Source: Cinnamomum chago (Eukaryota > Streptophyta > Magnoliopsida > Laurales > Lauraceae). From it: 64,000 nucleotides of DNA. A program made the position numbers and the translations under genes. The DNA lies in NCBI GenBank assembly GCA_038049695.1, contig CP142458.1:61165501-61229500 (forward strand). The letters run 5' to 3'. Every line of letters begins with the position of its first letter. Within the stretch, counting starts at the first letter, position 1. Below are positions 9,944-24,417 of the stretch, piece by piece. The notes beneath the pieces were generated by a model that ran no database searches, had not been told where the DNA came from, and was given only the letters and a program-made list of their open reading frames with translations.

Positions 9944-12900
9944 CAATGATCGTTTCATTCATTTCTATGCTTTATCTAAAAATAAAAAATAAAAAAAATA
10001 CATAATAGTAAAAATAAGGGAGTTAATTTGATTTTCTCTTACTAAATAAAATGATTTCTTCAAGAAATAGTGTTGGAAGTTGGAAATATATAAGAGAATG
10101 AGGGAAGAGGAGAAGAAAATGGAAAAAAAGGAAAAAAGTTAAAAAAATCAAGGTTTTTGGAATTACTCCATCTCGGCCGATATTTTCAGAGATATCGGTA
10201 ATATCGGCCGATCGGTAATATTTTACCGATTCGGTATTGCTACAAAATATCGTCGTAGTATGGGCTGATATCGATTCATATCGGCCGGTGAATATGAACG
10301 GGTATTAATTGAGATTTTAAACCATAATCACACTTACTCATTAAGCTATTAGTATTTACTATTTAGTATCATAAATACTTCAACAATTTTTTTAAAAGTA
10401 GAAGATTAAAAAAAACCATTTTTCAACACAAAAAATCATGTTTATAAGTAGATCTAGCATGAAAGTGTGTAGATCTAAGTGAATAACACAACACAAACCC
10501 AAAAGTGACATGCCAATGATCGTTTCATTCATTTCTATGCTTTATCTAAAAATAAAAAATAAAAAAAATACATAATAGTAAAAATAAGGGAGTTAATTTG
10601 ATTTTCTCTTACTAAATAAAATGATTTCTTCAAGAAATAGTGTTGGAAGTTGGAAATATATAAGAGAATGAGGGAAGAGGAGAAGAAAATGGAAAAATAG
10701 GAAAAAAGTTACAAAAAATCAAGGTTTTTGGACATTACTCCATCTCGGCCGATATTTTCAGAGATATCGGTAATATCGGCCGATCGGTAATATTTTACCG
10801 ATTCGGTATTGCTACAAAATATCGTCGTAGTATGGGCTGATATCGATTCATATCGGCCGGTGAATATGAACGGGTATTAATTGAGATTTTAAACCATAAT
10901 CACACTTACTCATTAAGCTATTAGTATTTACTATTTAGTATCATAAATACTTCAACAATTTTTTTAAAAGTAGAAGATTAAAAAAAACCATTTTTCAGCA
11001 CAAAAAATCATGTTTATAAGTAGATCTAGCATGAAAGTGTGTAGATCTAAGTGAATAACACAACACAAACCCAAAAGTGACATGCCAATGATCGTTTCAT
11101 TCATTTCTATGCTTTATCTAAAAATAAAAAATAAAAAAAACACATAATAGTAAAAATAAGGGAGTTAATTTGATTTTCTCTTACTAAATAAAATGATTTC
11201 TTCAAGAAATAGTGTTGGAAGTTGGAAATATATAAGAGAATGAGGGAAGAGGAGAAGAAAATGGAAAAAAAGGAAAAAAGTTACAAAAAATCAAGGTTTT
11301 TGGAATTACTCCATCTCGGCCGATATTTTCAGAGATATCGGTAATATCGGCCGATCGGTAATATTTTACCGATTCGGTATTGCTACAAAATATCGTCGTA
11401 GTATGGGCTGATATCGATTCATATCGGCCGGTGAATATGAACGGGTATTAATTGAGATTTTAAACCATAATCACACTTACTCATTAAGCTATTAGTATTT
11501 ACTATTTAGTATCATAAATACTTCAACAATTTTTTTAAAAGTAGAAGATTAAAAAAAACCATTTTTCAACACAAAAAATCATGTTTATAAGTAGATCTAG
11601 CATGAAAGTGTGTAGATCTAAGTGAATAACACAACACAAACCCAAAAGTGACATGCCAATGATCGTTTCATTCATTTCTATGCTTTATCTAAAAATAAAA
11701 AATAAAAAAAATACATAATAGTAAAAATAAGGGAGTTAATTTTATTTTCTCTTACTAAATAAAATGATTTCTTCAAGAAATAGTGTTGGAAGTTGGAAAT
11801 ATATAAGAGAATGAGGGAAGAGGAGAAGAAAATGGAAAAATAGGAAAAAAGTTACAAAAAATCAAGGTTTTTGGAATTACTCCATCTCGGCCGATATTTT
11901 CAGAGATATCGGTAATATCGGCCGATCGGTAATATTTTACCGATTCGGTATTGCTACAAAATATCGTCGTAGTATGGGCTGATATCGATTCATATCGGCC
12001 GGTGAATATGAACGGGTATTAATTGAGATTTTAAACCATAATCACACTTACTCATTAAGCTATTAGTATTTACTATTTAGTATCATAAATACTTCAACAA
12101 TTTTTTTAAAAGTAGAAGATTAAAAAAAACCATTTTTCAACACAAAAAATCATGTTTATAAGTAGATCTAGCATGAAAGTGTGTAGATCTAAGTGAAGAA
12201 CACAACACAAACCCAAAAGTGACATGCCAATGATCGTTTCATTCATTTCTATGCTTTATCTAAAAATAAAAAATAAAAAAAATACATAATAGTAAAAATA
12301 AGGGAGTTAATTTGATTTTCTCTTACTAAATAAAATGATTTCTTCAAGAAATAGTGTTGGAAGTTGGAAATATATAAGAGAATGAGGGAAGAGGAGAAGA
12401 AAATGGAAAAATAGGAAAAAAGTTACAAAAAATCAAGGTTTTTGGACATTACTCCATCTCGGCCGATATTTTCAGAGATATCGGTAATATCGGCCGATCG
12501 GTAATATTTTACCGATTCGGTATTGCTACAAAATATCGTCGTAGTATGGGCTGATATCGATTCATATCGGCCGGTGAATATGAACGGGTATTAATTGAGA
12601 TTTTAAACCATAATCACACTTACTCATTAAGCTATTAGTATTTACTATTTAGTATCATAAATACTTCAACAATTTTTTTAAAAGTAGAAGATTAAGAAAA
12701 ACCATTTTTCAACACAAAAAATCATGTTTATAAGTAGATCTAGCATGAAAGTGTGTAGATCTAAGTGAATAACACAACACAAACCCAAAAGTGACATGCC
12801 AATGATCGTTTCATTCATTTCTATGCTTTATCTAAAAATAAAAAATAAAAAAAATACATAATAGTAAAAATAAGGGAGTTAATTTGATTTTCTCTTACTA

Positions 12901-15900
12901 AATAAAATGATTTCTTCAAGAAATAGTGTTGGAAGTTGGAAATATATAAGAGAATGAGGGAAGAGGAGAAGAAAATGGAAAAATAGGAAAAAAGTTACAA
13001 AAAATCAAGGTTTTTGGACATTACTCCATCTCGGCCGATATTTTCAGAGATATCGGTAATATCGGCCGATCGGTAATATTTTACCGATTCGGTATTGCTA
13101 CAAAATATCGTCGTAGTATGGGCTGATATCGATTCATATCGGCCGGTGAATATGAACGGGTATTAATTGAGATTTTAAACCATAATCACACTTACTCATT
13201 AAGCTATTAGTATTTACTATTTAGTATCATAAATACTTCAACAATTTTTTTAAAAGTAGAAGATTAAAAAAAACCATATTTCAACACAAAAAATCATGTT
13301 TATAAGTAGATCTAGCATGAAAGTGTGTAGATCTAAGTGAATAACACAACACAAACCCAAAAGTGACATGCCAATGATCGTTTCATTCATTTCTATGCTT
13401 TATCTAAAAATAAAAAATAAAAAAAACACATAATAGTAAAAATAAGGGAGTTAATTTGATTTTCTCTTACTAAATAAAATGATTTCTTCAAGAAATAGTG
13501 TTGGAAGTTGGAAATATATAAGAGAATGAGGGAAGAGGAGAAGAAAATGGAAAAAAAGGAAAAAAGTTACAAAAAATCAAGGTTTTTGGAATTACTCCAT
13601 CTCGGCCGATATTTTCAGAGATATCGGTAATATCGGCCGATCGGTAATATTTTACCGATTCGGTATTGCTACAAAATATCGTCGTAGTATGGGCTGATAT
13701 CGATTCATATCGGCCGGTGAATATGAACGGGTATTAATTGAGATTTTAAACCATAATCACACTTACTCATTAAGCTATTAGTATTTACTATTTAGTATCA
13801 TAAATACTTCAACAATTTTTTTAAAAGTAGAAGATTAAAAAAAACCATTTTTCAACACAAAAAATCATGTTTATAAGTAGATCTAGCATGAAAGTGTGTA
13901 GATCTAAGTGAATAACACAACACAAACCCAAAAGTGACATGCCAATGATCGTTTCATTCATTTCTATGCTTTATCTAAAAATAAAAAATAAAAAAAACAC
14001 ATAATAGTAAAAATAAGGGAGTTAATTTGATTTTCTCTTACTAAATAAAATGATTTCTTCAAGAAATAGTGTTGGAAGTTGGAAATATATAAGAGAATGA
14101 GGGAAGAGGAGAAGAAAATGGAAAAATAGGAAAAAAGTTACAAAAAATCAAGGTTTTTGGACATTACTCCATCTCGGCCGATATTTTCAGAGATATCGGT
14201 AATATCGGCCGATCGGTAATATTTTACCGATTCGGTATTGCTACAAAATATCGTCGTAGTATGGGCTGATATCGATTCATATCGGCCGGTGAATATGAAC
14301 GGGTATTAATTGAGATTTTAAACCATAATCACACTTACTCATTAAGCTATTAGTATTTACTATTTAGTATCATAAATACTTCAACAATTTTTTTCAAAGT
14401 ACAAGATTAAAAAAAACCATTTTTCAACACAAAAAATCATGTCTATAAGTAGATCTAGCATGAAAGTGTGTAGATCTAAGTGAATAACACAACACAAACC
14501 CAAAAGTGACATGCCAATGATCGTTTCATTCATTTCTATGCTTTATCTAAAAATAAAAAATAAAAAAAATACATAATAGCAAAAATAAGGGAGTTAATTT
14601 GATTTTCTCTTACTAAATAAAATGATTTCTTCAAGAAATAGTGTTGGAAGTTGGAAATATATAAGAGAATGAGGGAAGAGGAGAAGAAAATGGAAAAATA
14701 GGAAAAAAGTTACAAAAAATCAAGGTTTTTGGACATTGCTCCATCTCGGCCGATATTTTCAGAGATATCGGTAATATCGGCCGATCGGTAATATTTTACC
14801 GATTCGGTATTGCTACAAAATATCGTCGTAGTATGGGCTGATATCGATTCATATCGGCCGGTGAATATGAACGGGTATTAATTGAGATTTTAAACCATAA
14901 TCACACTTACTCATTAAGCTATTAGTATTTACTATTTAGTATCATAAATACTTCAACAATTTTTTTAAAAGTAGAAGATTAAAAAAAACCATTTTTCAAC
15001 ACAAAAAATCATGTCTATAAGTAGATCTAGCATGAAAGTGTGTAGATCTAAGTGAATAACACAACACAAACCCAAAAGTGACATGCCAATGATCGTTTCA
15101 TTCATTTCTATGCTTTATCTAAAAATAAAAAATAAAAAAAATACATAATAGTAAAAATAAGGGAGTTAATTTGATTTTCTCTTACTAAATAAAATGATTT
15201 CTTCAAGAAATAGTGTTGGAAGTTGGAAATATATAAGAGAATGAGGGAAGAGGAGAAGAAAATGGAAAAATAGGAAAAACGTTACAAAAAATCAAGGTTT
15301 TTGGACATTACTCCATCTCGGCCGATATTTTCAGAGATATCGGTAATATCGGCCGATCGGTAATATTTTACCGATTCGGTATTGCTACAAAATATCGTCG
15401 TAGTATGGGCTGATATCGATTCATATCGGCCGGTGAATATGAACGGGTATTAATTGAGATTTTAAACCATAATCACACTTACTCATTAAGCTATTAGTAT
15501 TTACTATTTAGTATCATAAATACTTCAACAATTTTTTTAAAAGTAGAAGATTAAAAAAAACCATTTTTCAACACAAAAAATCATGTTTATAAGTAGATCT
15601 AGCATGAAAGTGTGTAGATCTAAGTGAATAACACAACACAAACCCAAAAGTGACATGCCAATGATCGTTTCATTCATTTCTATGCTTTATCTAAAAATAA
15701 AAAATAAAAAAAACACATAATAGTAAAAATAAGGGAGTTAATTTGATTTTCTCTTACTAAATAAAATGATTTCTTCAAGAAATAGTGTTGGAAGTTGGAA
15801 ATATATAAGAGAATGAGGGAAGAGGAGAAGAAAATGGAAAAAAAGGAAAAAAGTTACAAAAAATCAAGGTTTTTGGAATTACTCCATCTCGGCCGATATT

Positions 15901-16417
15901 TTCAGAGATATCGGTAATATCGGCCGATCGGTAATATTTTACCGATTCGGTATTGCTACAAAATATCGTCGTAGTATGGGCTGATATCGATTCATATCGG
16001 CCGGTGAATATGAACGGGTATTAATTGAGATTTTAAACCATAATCACACTTACTCATTAAGCTATTAGTATTTACTATTTAGTATCATAAATACTTCAAC
16101 AATTTTTTTAAAAGTAGAAGATTAAAAAAAACCATTTTTCAACACAAAAAATCATGTTTATAAGTAGATCTAGCATGAAAGTGTGTAGATCTAAGTGAAT
16201 AACACAACACAGACCCAAAAGTGACATGCCAATGATCGTTTCATTCATTTCTATGCTTTATCTAAAAATAAAAAATAAAAAAAACACATAATAGTAAAAA
16301 TAAGGGAGTTAATTTGATTTTCTCTTACTAAATAAAATGATTTCTTCAAGAAATAGTGTTGGAAGTTGGAAATATATAAGAGAATGAGGGAAGAGGAGAA
16401 GAAAATGGAAAAATAGG

Positions 16418-17559
16418 AAAAAAGTTACAAAAAATCAAGGTTTTTGGAATTACTCCATCTCGGCCGATATTTTCAGAGATATCGGTAATATCGGCCGATC
16501 GGTAATATTTTACCGATTCGGTATTGCTACAAAATATCGTCGTAGTATGGGCTGATATCGATTCATATCGGCCGGTGAATATGAACGGGTATTAATTGAG
16601 ATTTTAAACCATAATCACACTTACTCATTAAGCTATTAGTATTTACTATTTAGTATCATAAATACTTCAACAATTTTTTTAAAAGTAGAAGATTAAAAAA
16701 AACCATTTTTCAACACAAAAAATCATGTTTATAAGTAGATCTAGCATGAAAGTGTGTAGATCTAAGTGAATAACACAACACAGACCCAAAAGTGACATGC
16801 CAATGATCGTTTCATTCATTTCTATGCTTTATCTAAAAATAAAAAATAAAAAAAATACATAATAGTAAAAATAAGGGAGTTAATTTGATTTTCTCTTACT
16901 AAATAAAATGATTTCTTCAAGAAATAGTGTTGGAAGTTGGAAATATATAAGAGAATGAGGGAAGAGGAGAAGAAAATGGAAAATAGGAAAAAAGTTACAA
17001 AAAATCAAGGTTTTTGGACATTACTCCATCTCGGCCGATATTTTCAGAGATATCGGTAATATCGGCCGATCGGTAATATTTTACCGATTCGGTATTGCTA
17101 CGAAATATCGTCGTAGTATGGGCTGATATCGATTCATATCGGCCGGTGAATATGAACGGGTATTAATTGAGATTTTAAACCATAATCACACTTACTCATT
17201 AAGCTATTAGTATTTACTATTTAGTATCATAAATACTTCAACAATTTTTTTAAAAGTAGAAGATTAAAAAAAACCATTTTTCAACACAAAAAATCATGTT
17301 TATAAGTAGATGTAGCATGAAAGTGTGTAGATCTAAGTGAATAACACAACACAAACCCAAAAGTGACATGCCAATGATCGTTTCATTCATTTCTATGCTT
17401 TATCTAAAAATAAAAAATAAAAAAAATACATAATAGTAAAAATAAGGGAGTTAATTTGATTTTCTCTTACTAAATAAAATGATTTCTTCAAGAAATAGTG
17501 TTGGAAGTTGGAAATATATAAGAGAATGAGGGAAGAGGAGATGAAAATGGAAAAATAGG
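16418..17559 (+). repeat. Extra-monomer region of HOR copy 2
   Basis: Monomers 29 (16418-16987) and 30 (16988-17559) lie where copy 2 exceeds copy 1 by one unit. Monomers 28 and 29 share the CACAGACCC change, as expected if one was copied from the other. Monomer 30 has the GATGTAGC and following GGAGATGAAAATGG markers of copy 1 monomer 14 but is B-type where monomer 14 is A-type. It also has a one-base contraction before the junction (GGAAAATAGG). It therefore looks chimeric, as from an unequal exchange or gene conversion with a break inside a monomer. Confidence 0.65.
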
Positions 17560-19086
17560 AAAAAAGTTACAAAAAATCAAGGTTTTTGGACATTACTCCA
17601 TCTCGGCCGATATTTTCAGAGATATCGGTAATATCGGCCGATCGGTAATATTTTACCGATTCGGTATTGCTACAAAATATCGTCGTAGTATGGGCTGATA
17701 TCGATTCATATCGGCCGGTGAATATGAACGGGTATTAATTGAGATTTTAAACCATAATCACACTTACTCATTAAGCTATTAGTATTTACTATTTAGTATC
17801 ATAAATACTTCAACAATTTTTTTAAAAGTAGAAGATTAAAAAAAACCATATTTCAACACAAAAAATCATGTTTATAAGTAGATCTAGCATGAAAGTGTGT
17901 AGATCTAAGTGAATAACACAACACAAACCCAAAAGTGACATGCCAATGATCGTTTCATTCATTTCTATGCTTTATCTAAAAATAAAAAATAAAAAAAACA
18001 CATAATAGTAAAAATAAGGGAGTTAATTTGATTTTCTCTTACTAAATAAAATGATTTCTTCAAGAAATAGTGTTGGAAGTTGGAAATATATAAGAGAATG
18101 AGGGAAGAGGAGAAGAAAATGGAAAAAGAGGAAAAAAGTTACAAAAAATCAAGGTTTTTGGAATTACTCCATCTCGGCCGATATTTTCAGAGATATCGGT
18201 AATATCGGCCGATCGGTAATATTTTACCGATTCGGTATTGCTACAAAATATCGTCGTAGTATGGGCTGATATCGATTCATATCGGCCGGTGAATATGAAC
18301 GGGTATTAATTGAGATTTTAAACCATAATCACACTTACTCATTAAGCTATTAGTATTTACTATTTAGTATCATAAATACTTCAACAATTTTTTTAAAAGT
18401 AGAAGATTAAAAAAAACCATTTTTCAACACAAAAAATCATGTTTATAAGTAGATCTAGCATGAAAGTGTGTAGATCTAAGTGAATAGCACAACACAAACC
18501 CAAAAGTGACATGCCAATGATCGTTTCATTCATTTCTATGCTTTATCTAAAAATAAAAAATAAAAAAAATACATAATAGTAAAAATAAGGGAGTTAATTT
18601 GATTTTCTCTTACTAAATAAAATGATTTCTTCAAGAAATAGTGTTGGAAGTTGGAAATATATAAGAGAATGAGGGAAGAGGAGAAGAAAATGGAAAAATA
18701 GGAAAAAAGTTACAAAAAATCAAGGTTTTTGGACATTACTCCATCTCGGCCGATATTTTCAGAGATATCGGTAATATCGGCCGATCGGTAATATTTTACC
18801 GATTCGGTATTGCTACAAAATATCGTCGTAGTATGGGCTGATATCGATTCATATCGGCCGGTGAATATGAACGGGTATTAATTGAGATTTTAAACCATAA
18901 TCACACTTACTCATTAAGCTATTAGTATTTACTATTTAGTATCATAAATACTTCAACAATTTTTTTAAAAGTAGAAGATTAAAAAAAACCATTTTTCAAC
19001 ACAAAAAATCATGTTTATAAGTAGATGTAGCATGAAAGTGTGTAGATCTAAGTGAATAACACAACACAAACCCAAAAGTGACATGC

Positions 19087-19089
19087 CAA
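19087..19089 (+). other. Empty MITE target site in HOR copy 3
   Basis: Monomer 33 is the positional equivalent of monomers 2 and 17. It has the same GATGTAGC marker, follows the GAATAGCAC monomer and precedes the GTTAAAAAAATC monomer. It nevertheless reads CATGCCAATGATCG with a single CAA and no element or footprint. This is the pre-insertion state and confirms the insertion boundaries. Confidence 0.9.
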
Positions 19090-22000
19090 TGATCGTTTCA
19101 TTCATTTCTATGCTTTATCTAAAAATAAAAAATAAAAAAAATACATAATAGTAAAAATAAGGGAGTTAATTTGATTTTCTCTTACTAAATAAAATGATTT
19201 CTTCAAGAAATAGTGTTGGAAGTTGGAAATATATAAGAGAATGAGGGAAGAGGAGAAGAAAATGGAAAAAAAGGAAAAAAGTTAAAAAAATCAAGGTTTT
19301 TGGAATTACTCCATCTCGGCCGATATTTTCAGAGATATCGGTAATATCGGCCGATCGGTAATATTTTACCGATTCGGTATTGCTACAAAATATCGTCGTA
19401 GTATGGGCTGATATCGATTCATATCGGCCGGTGAATATGAACGGGTATTAATTGAGATTTTAAACCATAATCACACTTACTCATTAAGCTATTAGTATTT
19501 ACTATTTAGTATCATAAATACTTCAACAATTTTTTTAAAAGTAGAAGATTAAAAAAAACCATTTTTCAACACAAAAAATCATGTTTATAAGTAGATCTAG
19601 CATGAAAGTGTGTAGATCTAAGTGAATAACACAACACAAACCCAAAAGTGACATGCCAATGATCGTTTCATTCATTTCTATGCTTTATCTAAAAATAAAA
19701 AATAAAAAAAATACATAATAGTAAAAATAAGGGAGTTAATTTGATTTTCTCTTACTAAATAAAATGATTTCTTCAAGAAATAGTGTTGGAAGTTGGAAAT
19801 ATATAAGAGAATGAGGGAAGAGGAGAAGAAAATGGAAAAATAGGAAAAAAGTTACAAAAAATCAAGGTTTTTGGACATTACTCCATCTCGGCCGATATTT
19901 TCAGAGATATCGGTAATATCGGCCGATCGGTAATATTTTACCGATTCGGTATTGCTACAAAATATCGTCGTAGTATGGGCTGATATCGATTCATATCGGC
20001 CGGTGAATATGAACGGGTATTAATTGAGATTTTAAACCATAATCACACTTACTCATTAAGCTATTAGTATTTACTATTTAGTATCATAAATACTTCAACA
20101 ATTTTTTTAAAAGTAGAAGATTAAAAAAAACCATTTTTCAACACAAAAAATCATGTTTATAAGTAGATCTAGCATGAAAGTGTGTAGATCTAAGTGAATA
20201 ACACAACACAAACCCAAAAGTGACATGCCAATGATCGTTTCATTCATTTCTATGCTTTATCTAAAAATAAAAAATAAAAAAAACACATAATAGTAAAAAT
20301 AAGGGAGTTAATTTGATTTTCTCTTACTAAATAAAATGATTTCTTCAAGAAATAGTGTTGGAAGTTGGAAATATATAAGAGAATGAGGGAAGAGGAGAAG
20401 AAAATGGAAAAAAAGGAAAAAAGTTACAAAAAATCAAGGTTTTTGGAATTACTCCATCTCGGCCGATATTTTCAGAGATATCGGTAATATCGGCCGATCG
20501 GTAATATTTTACCGATTCGGTATTGCTACAAAATATCGTCGTAGTATGGGCTGATATCGATTCATATCGGCCGGTGAATATGAACGGGTATTAATTGAGA
20601 TTTTAAACCATAATCACACTTACTCATTAAGCTATTAGTATTTACTATTTAGTATCATAAATACTTCAACAATTTTTTTAAAAGTAGAAGATTAAAAAAA
20701 ACCATTTTTCAACACAAAAAATCATGTTTATAAGTAGATCTAGCATGAAAGTGTGTAGATCTAAGTGAATAACACAACACAAACCCAAAAGTGACATGCC
20801 AATGATCGTTTCATTCATTTCTATGCTTTATCTAAAAATAAAAATTAAAAAAAATACATAATAGTAAAAATAAGGGAGTTAATTTTATTTTCTCTTACTA
20901 AATAAAATGATTTCTTCAAGAAATAGTGTTGGAAGTTGGAAATATATAAGAGAATGAGGGAAGAGGAGAAGAAAATGGAAAAATAGGAAAAAAGTTACAA
21001 AAAATCAAGGTTTTTGGAATTACTCCATCTCGGCCGATATTTTCAGAGATATCGGTAATATCGGCCGATCGGTAATATTTTACCGATTCGGTATTGCTAC
21101 AAAATATCGTCGTAGTATGGGCTGATATCGATTCATATCGGCCGGTGAATATGAACGGGTATTAATTGAGATTTTAAACCATAATCACACTTACTCATTA
21201 AGCTATTAGTATTTACTATTTAGTATCATAAATACTTCAACAATTTTTTTAAAAGTAGAAGATTAAAAAAAACCATTTTTCAACACAAAAAATCATGTTT
21301 ATAAGTAGATCTAGCATGAAAGTGTGTAGATCTAAGTGAAGAACACAACACAAACCCAAAAGTGACATGCCAATGATCGTTTCATTCATTTCTATGCTTT
21401 ATCTAAAAATAAAAAATAAAAAAAATACATAATAGTAAAAATAAGGGAGTTAATTTGATTTTCTCTTACTAAATAAAATGATTTCTTCAAGAAATAGTGT
21501 TGGAAGTTGGAAATATATAAGAGAATGAGGGAAGAGGAGAAGAAAATGGAAAAATAGGAAAAAAGTTACAAAAAATCAAGGTTTTTGGACATTACTCCAT
21601 CTCGGCCGATATTTTCAGAGATATCGGTAATATCGGCCGATCGGTAATATTTTACCGATTCGGTATTGCTACAAAATATCGTCGTAGTATGGGCTGATAT
21701 CGATTCATATCGGCCGGTGAATATGAACGGGTATTAATTGAGATTTTAAACCATAATCACACTTACTCATTAAGCTATTAGTATTTACTATTTAGTATCA
21801 TAAATACTTCAACAATTTTTTTAAAAGTAGAAGATTAAAAAAAACCATTTTTCAACACAAAAAATCATGTCTATAAGTAGATCTAGCATGAAAGTGTGTA
21901 GATCTAAGTGAATAACACAACACAAACCCAAAAGTGACATGCCAATGATCGTTTCATTCATTTCTATGCTTTATCTAAAAATAAAAAATAAAAAAAATAC

Positions 22001-24417
22001 ATAATAGCAAAAATAAGGGAGTTAATTTGATTTTCTCTTACTAAATAAAATGATTTCTTCAAGAAATAGTGTTGGAAGTTGGAAATATATAAGAGAATGA
22101 GGGAAGAGGAGAAGAAAATGGAAAAATAGGAAAAAAGTTACAAAAAATCAAGGTTTTTGGAATTACTCCATCTCGGCCGATATTTTCAGAGATATCGGTA
22201 ATATCGGCCGATCGGTAATATTTTACCGATTCGGTATTGCTACAAAATATCGTCGTAGTATGGGCTGATATCGATTCATATCGGCCGGTGAATATGAACG
22301 GGTATTAATTGAGATTTTAAACCATAATCACACTTACTCATTAAGCTATTAGTATTTACTATTTAGTATCATAAATACTTCAACAATTTTTTTAAAAGTA
22401 GAAGATTAAGAAAAACCATTTTTCAACACAAAAAATCATGTTTATAAGTAGATCTAGCATGAAAGTGTGTAGATCTAAGTGAATAACACAACACAAACCC
22501 AAAAGTGACATGCCAATGATCGTTTCATTCATTTCTATGCTTTATCTAAAAATAAAAAATAAAAAAAATACATAATAGTAAAAATAAGGGAGTTAATTTG
22601 ATTTTCTCTTACTAAATAAAATGATTTCTTCAAGAAATAGTGTTGGAAGTTGGAAATATATAAGAGAATGAGGGAAGAGGAGAAGAAAATGGAAAAATAG
22701 GAAAAAAGTTACAAAAAATCAAGGTTTTTGGACATTACTCCATCTCGGCCGATATTTTCAGAGATATCGGTAATATCGGCCGATCGGTAATATTTTACCG
22801 ATTCGGTATTGCTACAAAATATCGTCGTAGTATGGGCTGATATCGATTCATATCGGCCGGTGAATATGAACGGGTATTAATTGAGATTTTAAACCATAAT
22901 CACACTTACTCATTAAGCTATTAGTATTTACTATTTAGTATCATAAATACTTCAACAATTTTTTTAAAAGTAGAAGATTAAAAAAAACCATATTTCAACA
23001 CAAAAAATCATGTTTATAAGTAGATCTAGCATGAAAGTGTGTAGATCTAAGTGAATAACACAACACAAACCCAAAAGTGACATGCCAATGATCGTTTCAT
23101 TCATTTCTATGCTTTATCTAAAAATAAAAAATAAAAAAAACACATAATAGTAAAAATAAGGGAGTTAATTTGATTTTCTCTTACTAAATAAAATGATTTC
23201 TTCAAGAAATAGTGTTGGAAGTTGGAAATATATAAGAGAATGAGGGAAGAGGAGAAGAAAATGGAAAAATAGGAAAAAAGTTACAAAAAATCAAGGTTTT
23301 TGGACATTACTCCATCTCGGCCGATATTTTCAGAGATATCGGTAATATCGGCCGATCGGTAATATTTTACCGATTCGGTATTGCTACAAAATATCGTCGT
23401 AGTAAGGGCTGATATCGATTCATATCGGCCGGTGAATATGAACGGGTATTAATTGAGATTTTAAACCATAATCACACTTACTCATTAAGCTATTAGTATT
23501 TACTATTTAGTATCATAAATACTTCAACAATTTTTTTCAAAGTAGAAGATTAAAAAAAACCATTTTTCAACACAAAAAATCATGTCTATAAGTAGATCTA
23601 GCATGAAAGTGTGTAGATCTAAGTGAATAACACAACACAAACCCAAAAGTGACATGCCAATGATCGTTTCATTCATTTCTATGCTTTATCTAAAAATAAA
23701 AAATAAAAAAAATACATAATAGCAAAAATAAGGGAGTTAATTTGATTTTCTCTTACTAAATAAAATGATTTCTTCAAGAAATAGTGTTGGAAGTTGGAAA
23801 TATATAAGAGAATGAGGGAAGAGGAGAAGAAAATGGAAAAATAGGAAAAAAGTTACAAAAAATCAAGGTTTTTGGACATTGCTCCATCTCGGCCGATATT
23901 TTCAGAGATATCGGTAATATCGGCCGATCGGTAATATTTTACCGATTCGGTATTGCTACAAAATATCGTCGTAGTATGGGCTGATATCGATTCATATCGG
24001 CCGGTGAATATGAACGGGTATTAATTGAGATTTTAAACCATAATCACACTTACTCATTAAGCTATTAGTATTTACTATTTAGTATCATAAATACTTCAAC
24101 AATTTTTTTAAAAGTAGAAGATTAAAAAAAACCATTTTTCAACACAAAAAATCATGTCTATAAGTAGATCTAGCATGAAAGTGTGTAGATCTAAGTGAAT
24201 AACACAACACAAACCCAAAAGTGACATGCCAATGATCGTTTCATTCATTTCTATGCTTTATCTAAAAATAAAAAATAAAAAAAATACATAATAGTAAAAA
24301 TAAGGGAGTTAATTTGATTTTCTCTTACTAAATAAAATGATTTCTTCAAGAAATAGTGTTGGAAGTTGGAAATATATAAGAGAATGAGGGAAGAGGAGAA
24401 GAAAATGGAAAAATAGG

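Larger units (their letters stand above)
8781..18131 (+). repeat. Higher-order repeat copy 2 (16 monomers plus MITE)
   Basis: Anchors 8822 to 17602. Through monomer 14 of the unit the offset from copy 1 is a constant 8780 bp. Reading by eye, the first ~6.5 kb differ at only two places: about 14402 (AGTACAAG versus AGTAGAAG) and 15280 (AAAAACGTTAC versus AAAAAAGTTAC). Beyond that, copy 2 lacks the CCATATTTC marker of monomer 12, gains a CACAGACCC marker in two successive monomers (about 16211 and 16782), and has one monomer more than copy 1, which accounts for its extra 571 bp. The GGAGATGAAAATGG and GAAAAAGAGG markers at its end restore register with copy 1. Near-identity suggests the copy 1/copy 2 duplication is among the youngest large events in the window. 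Confidence 0.92.
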
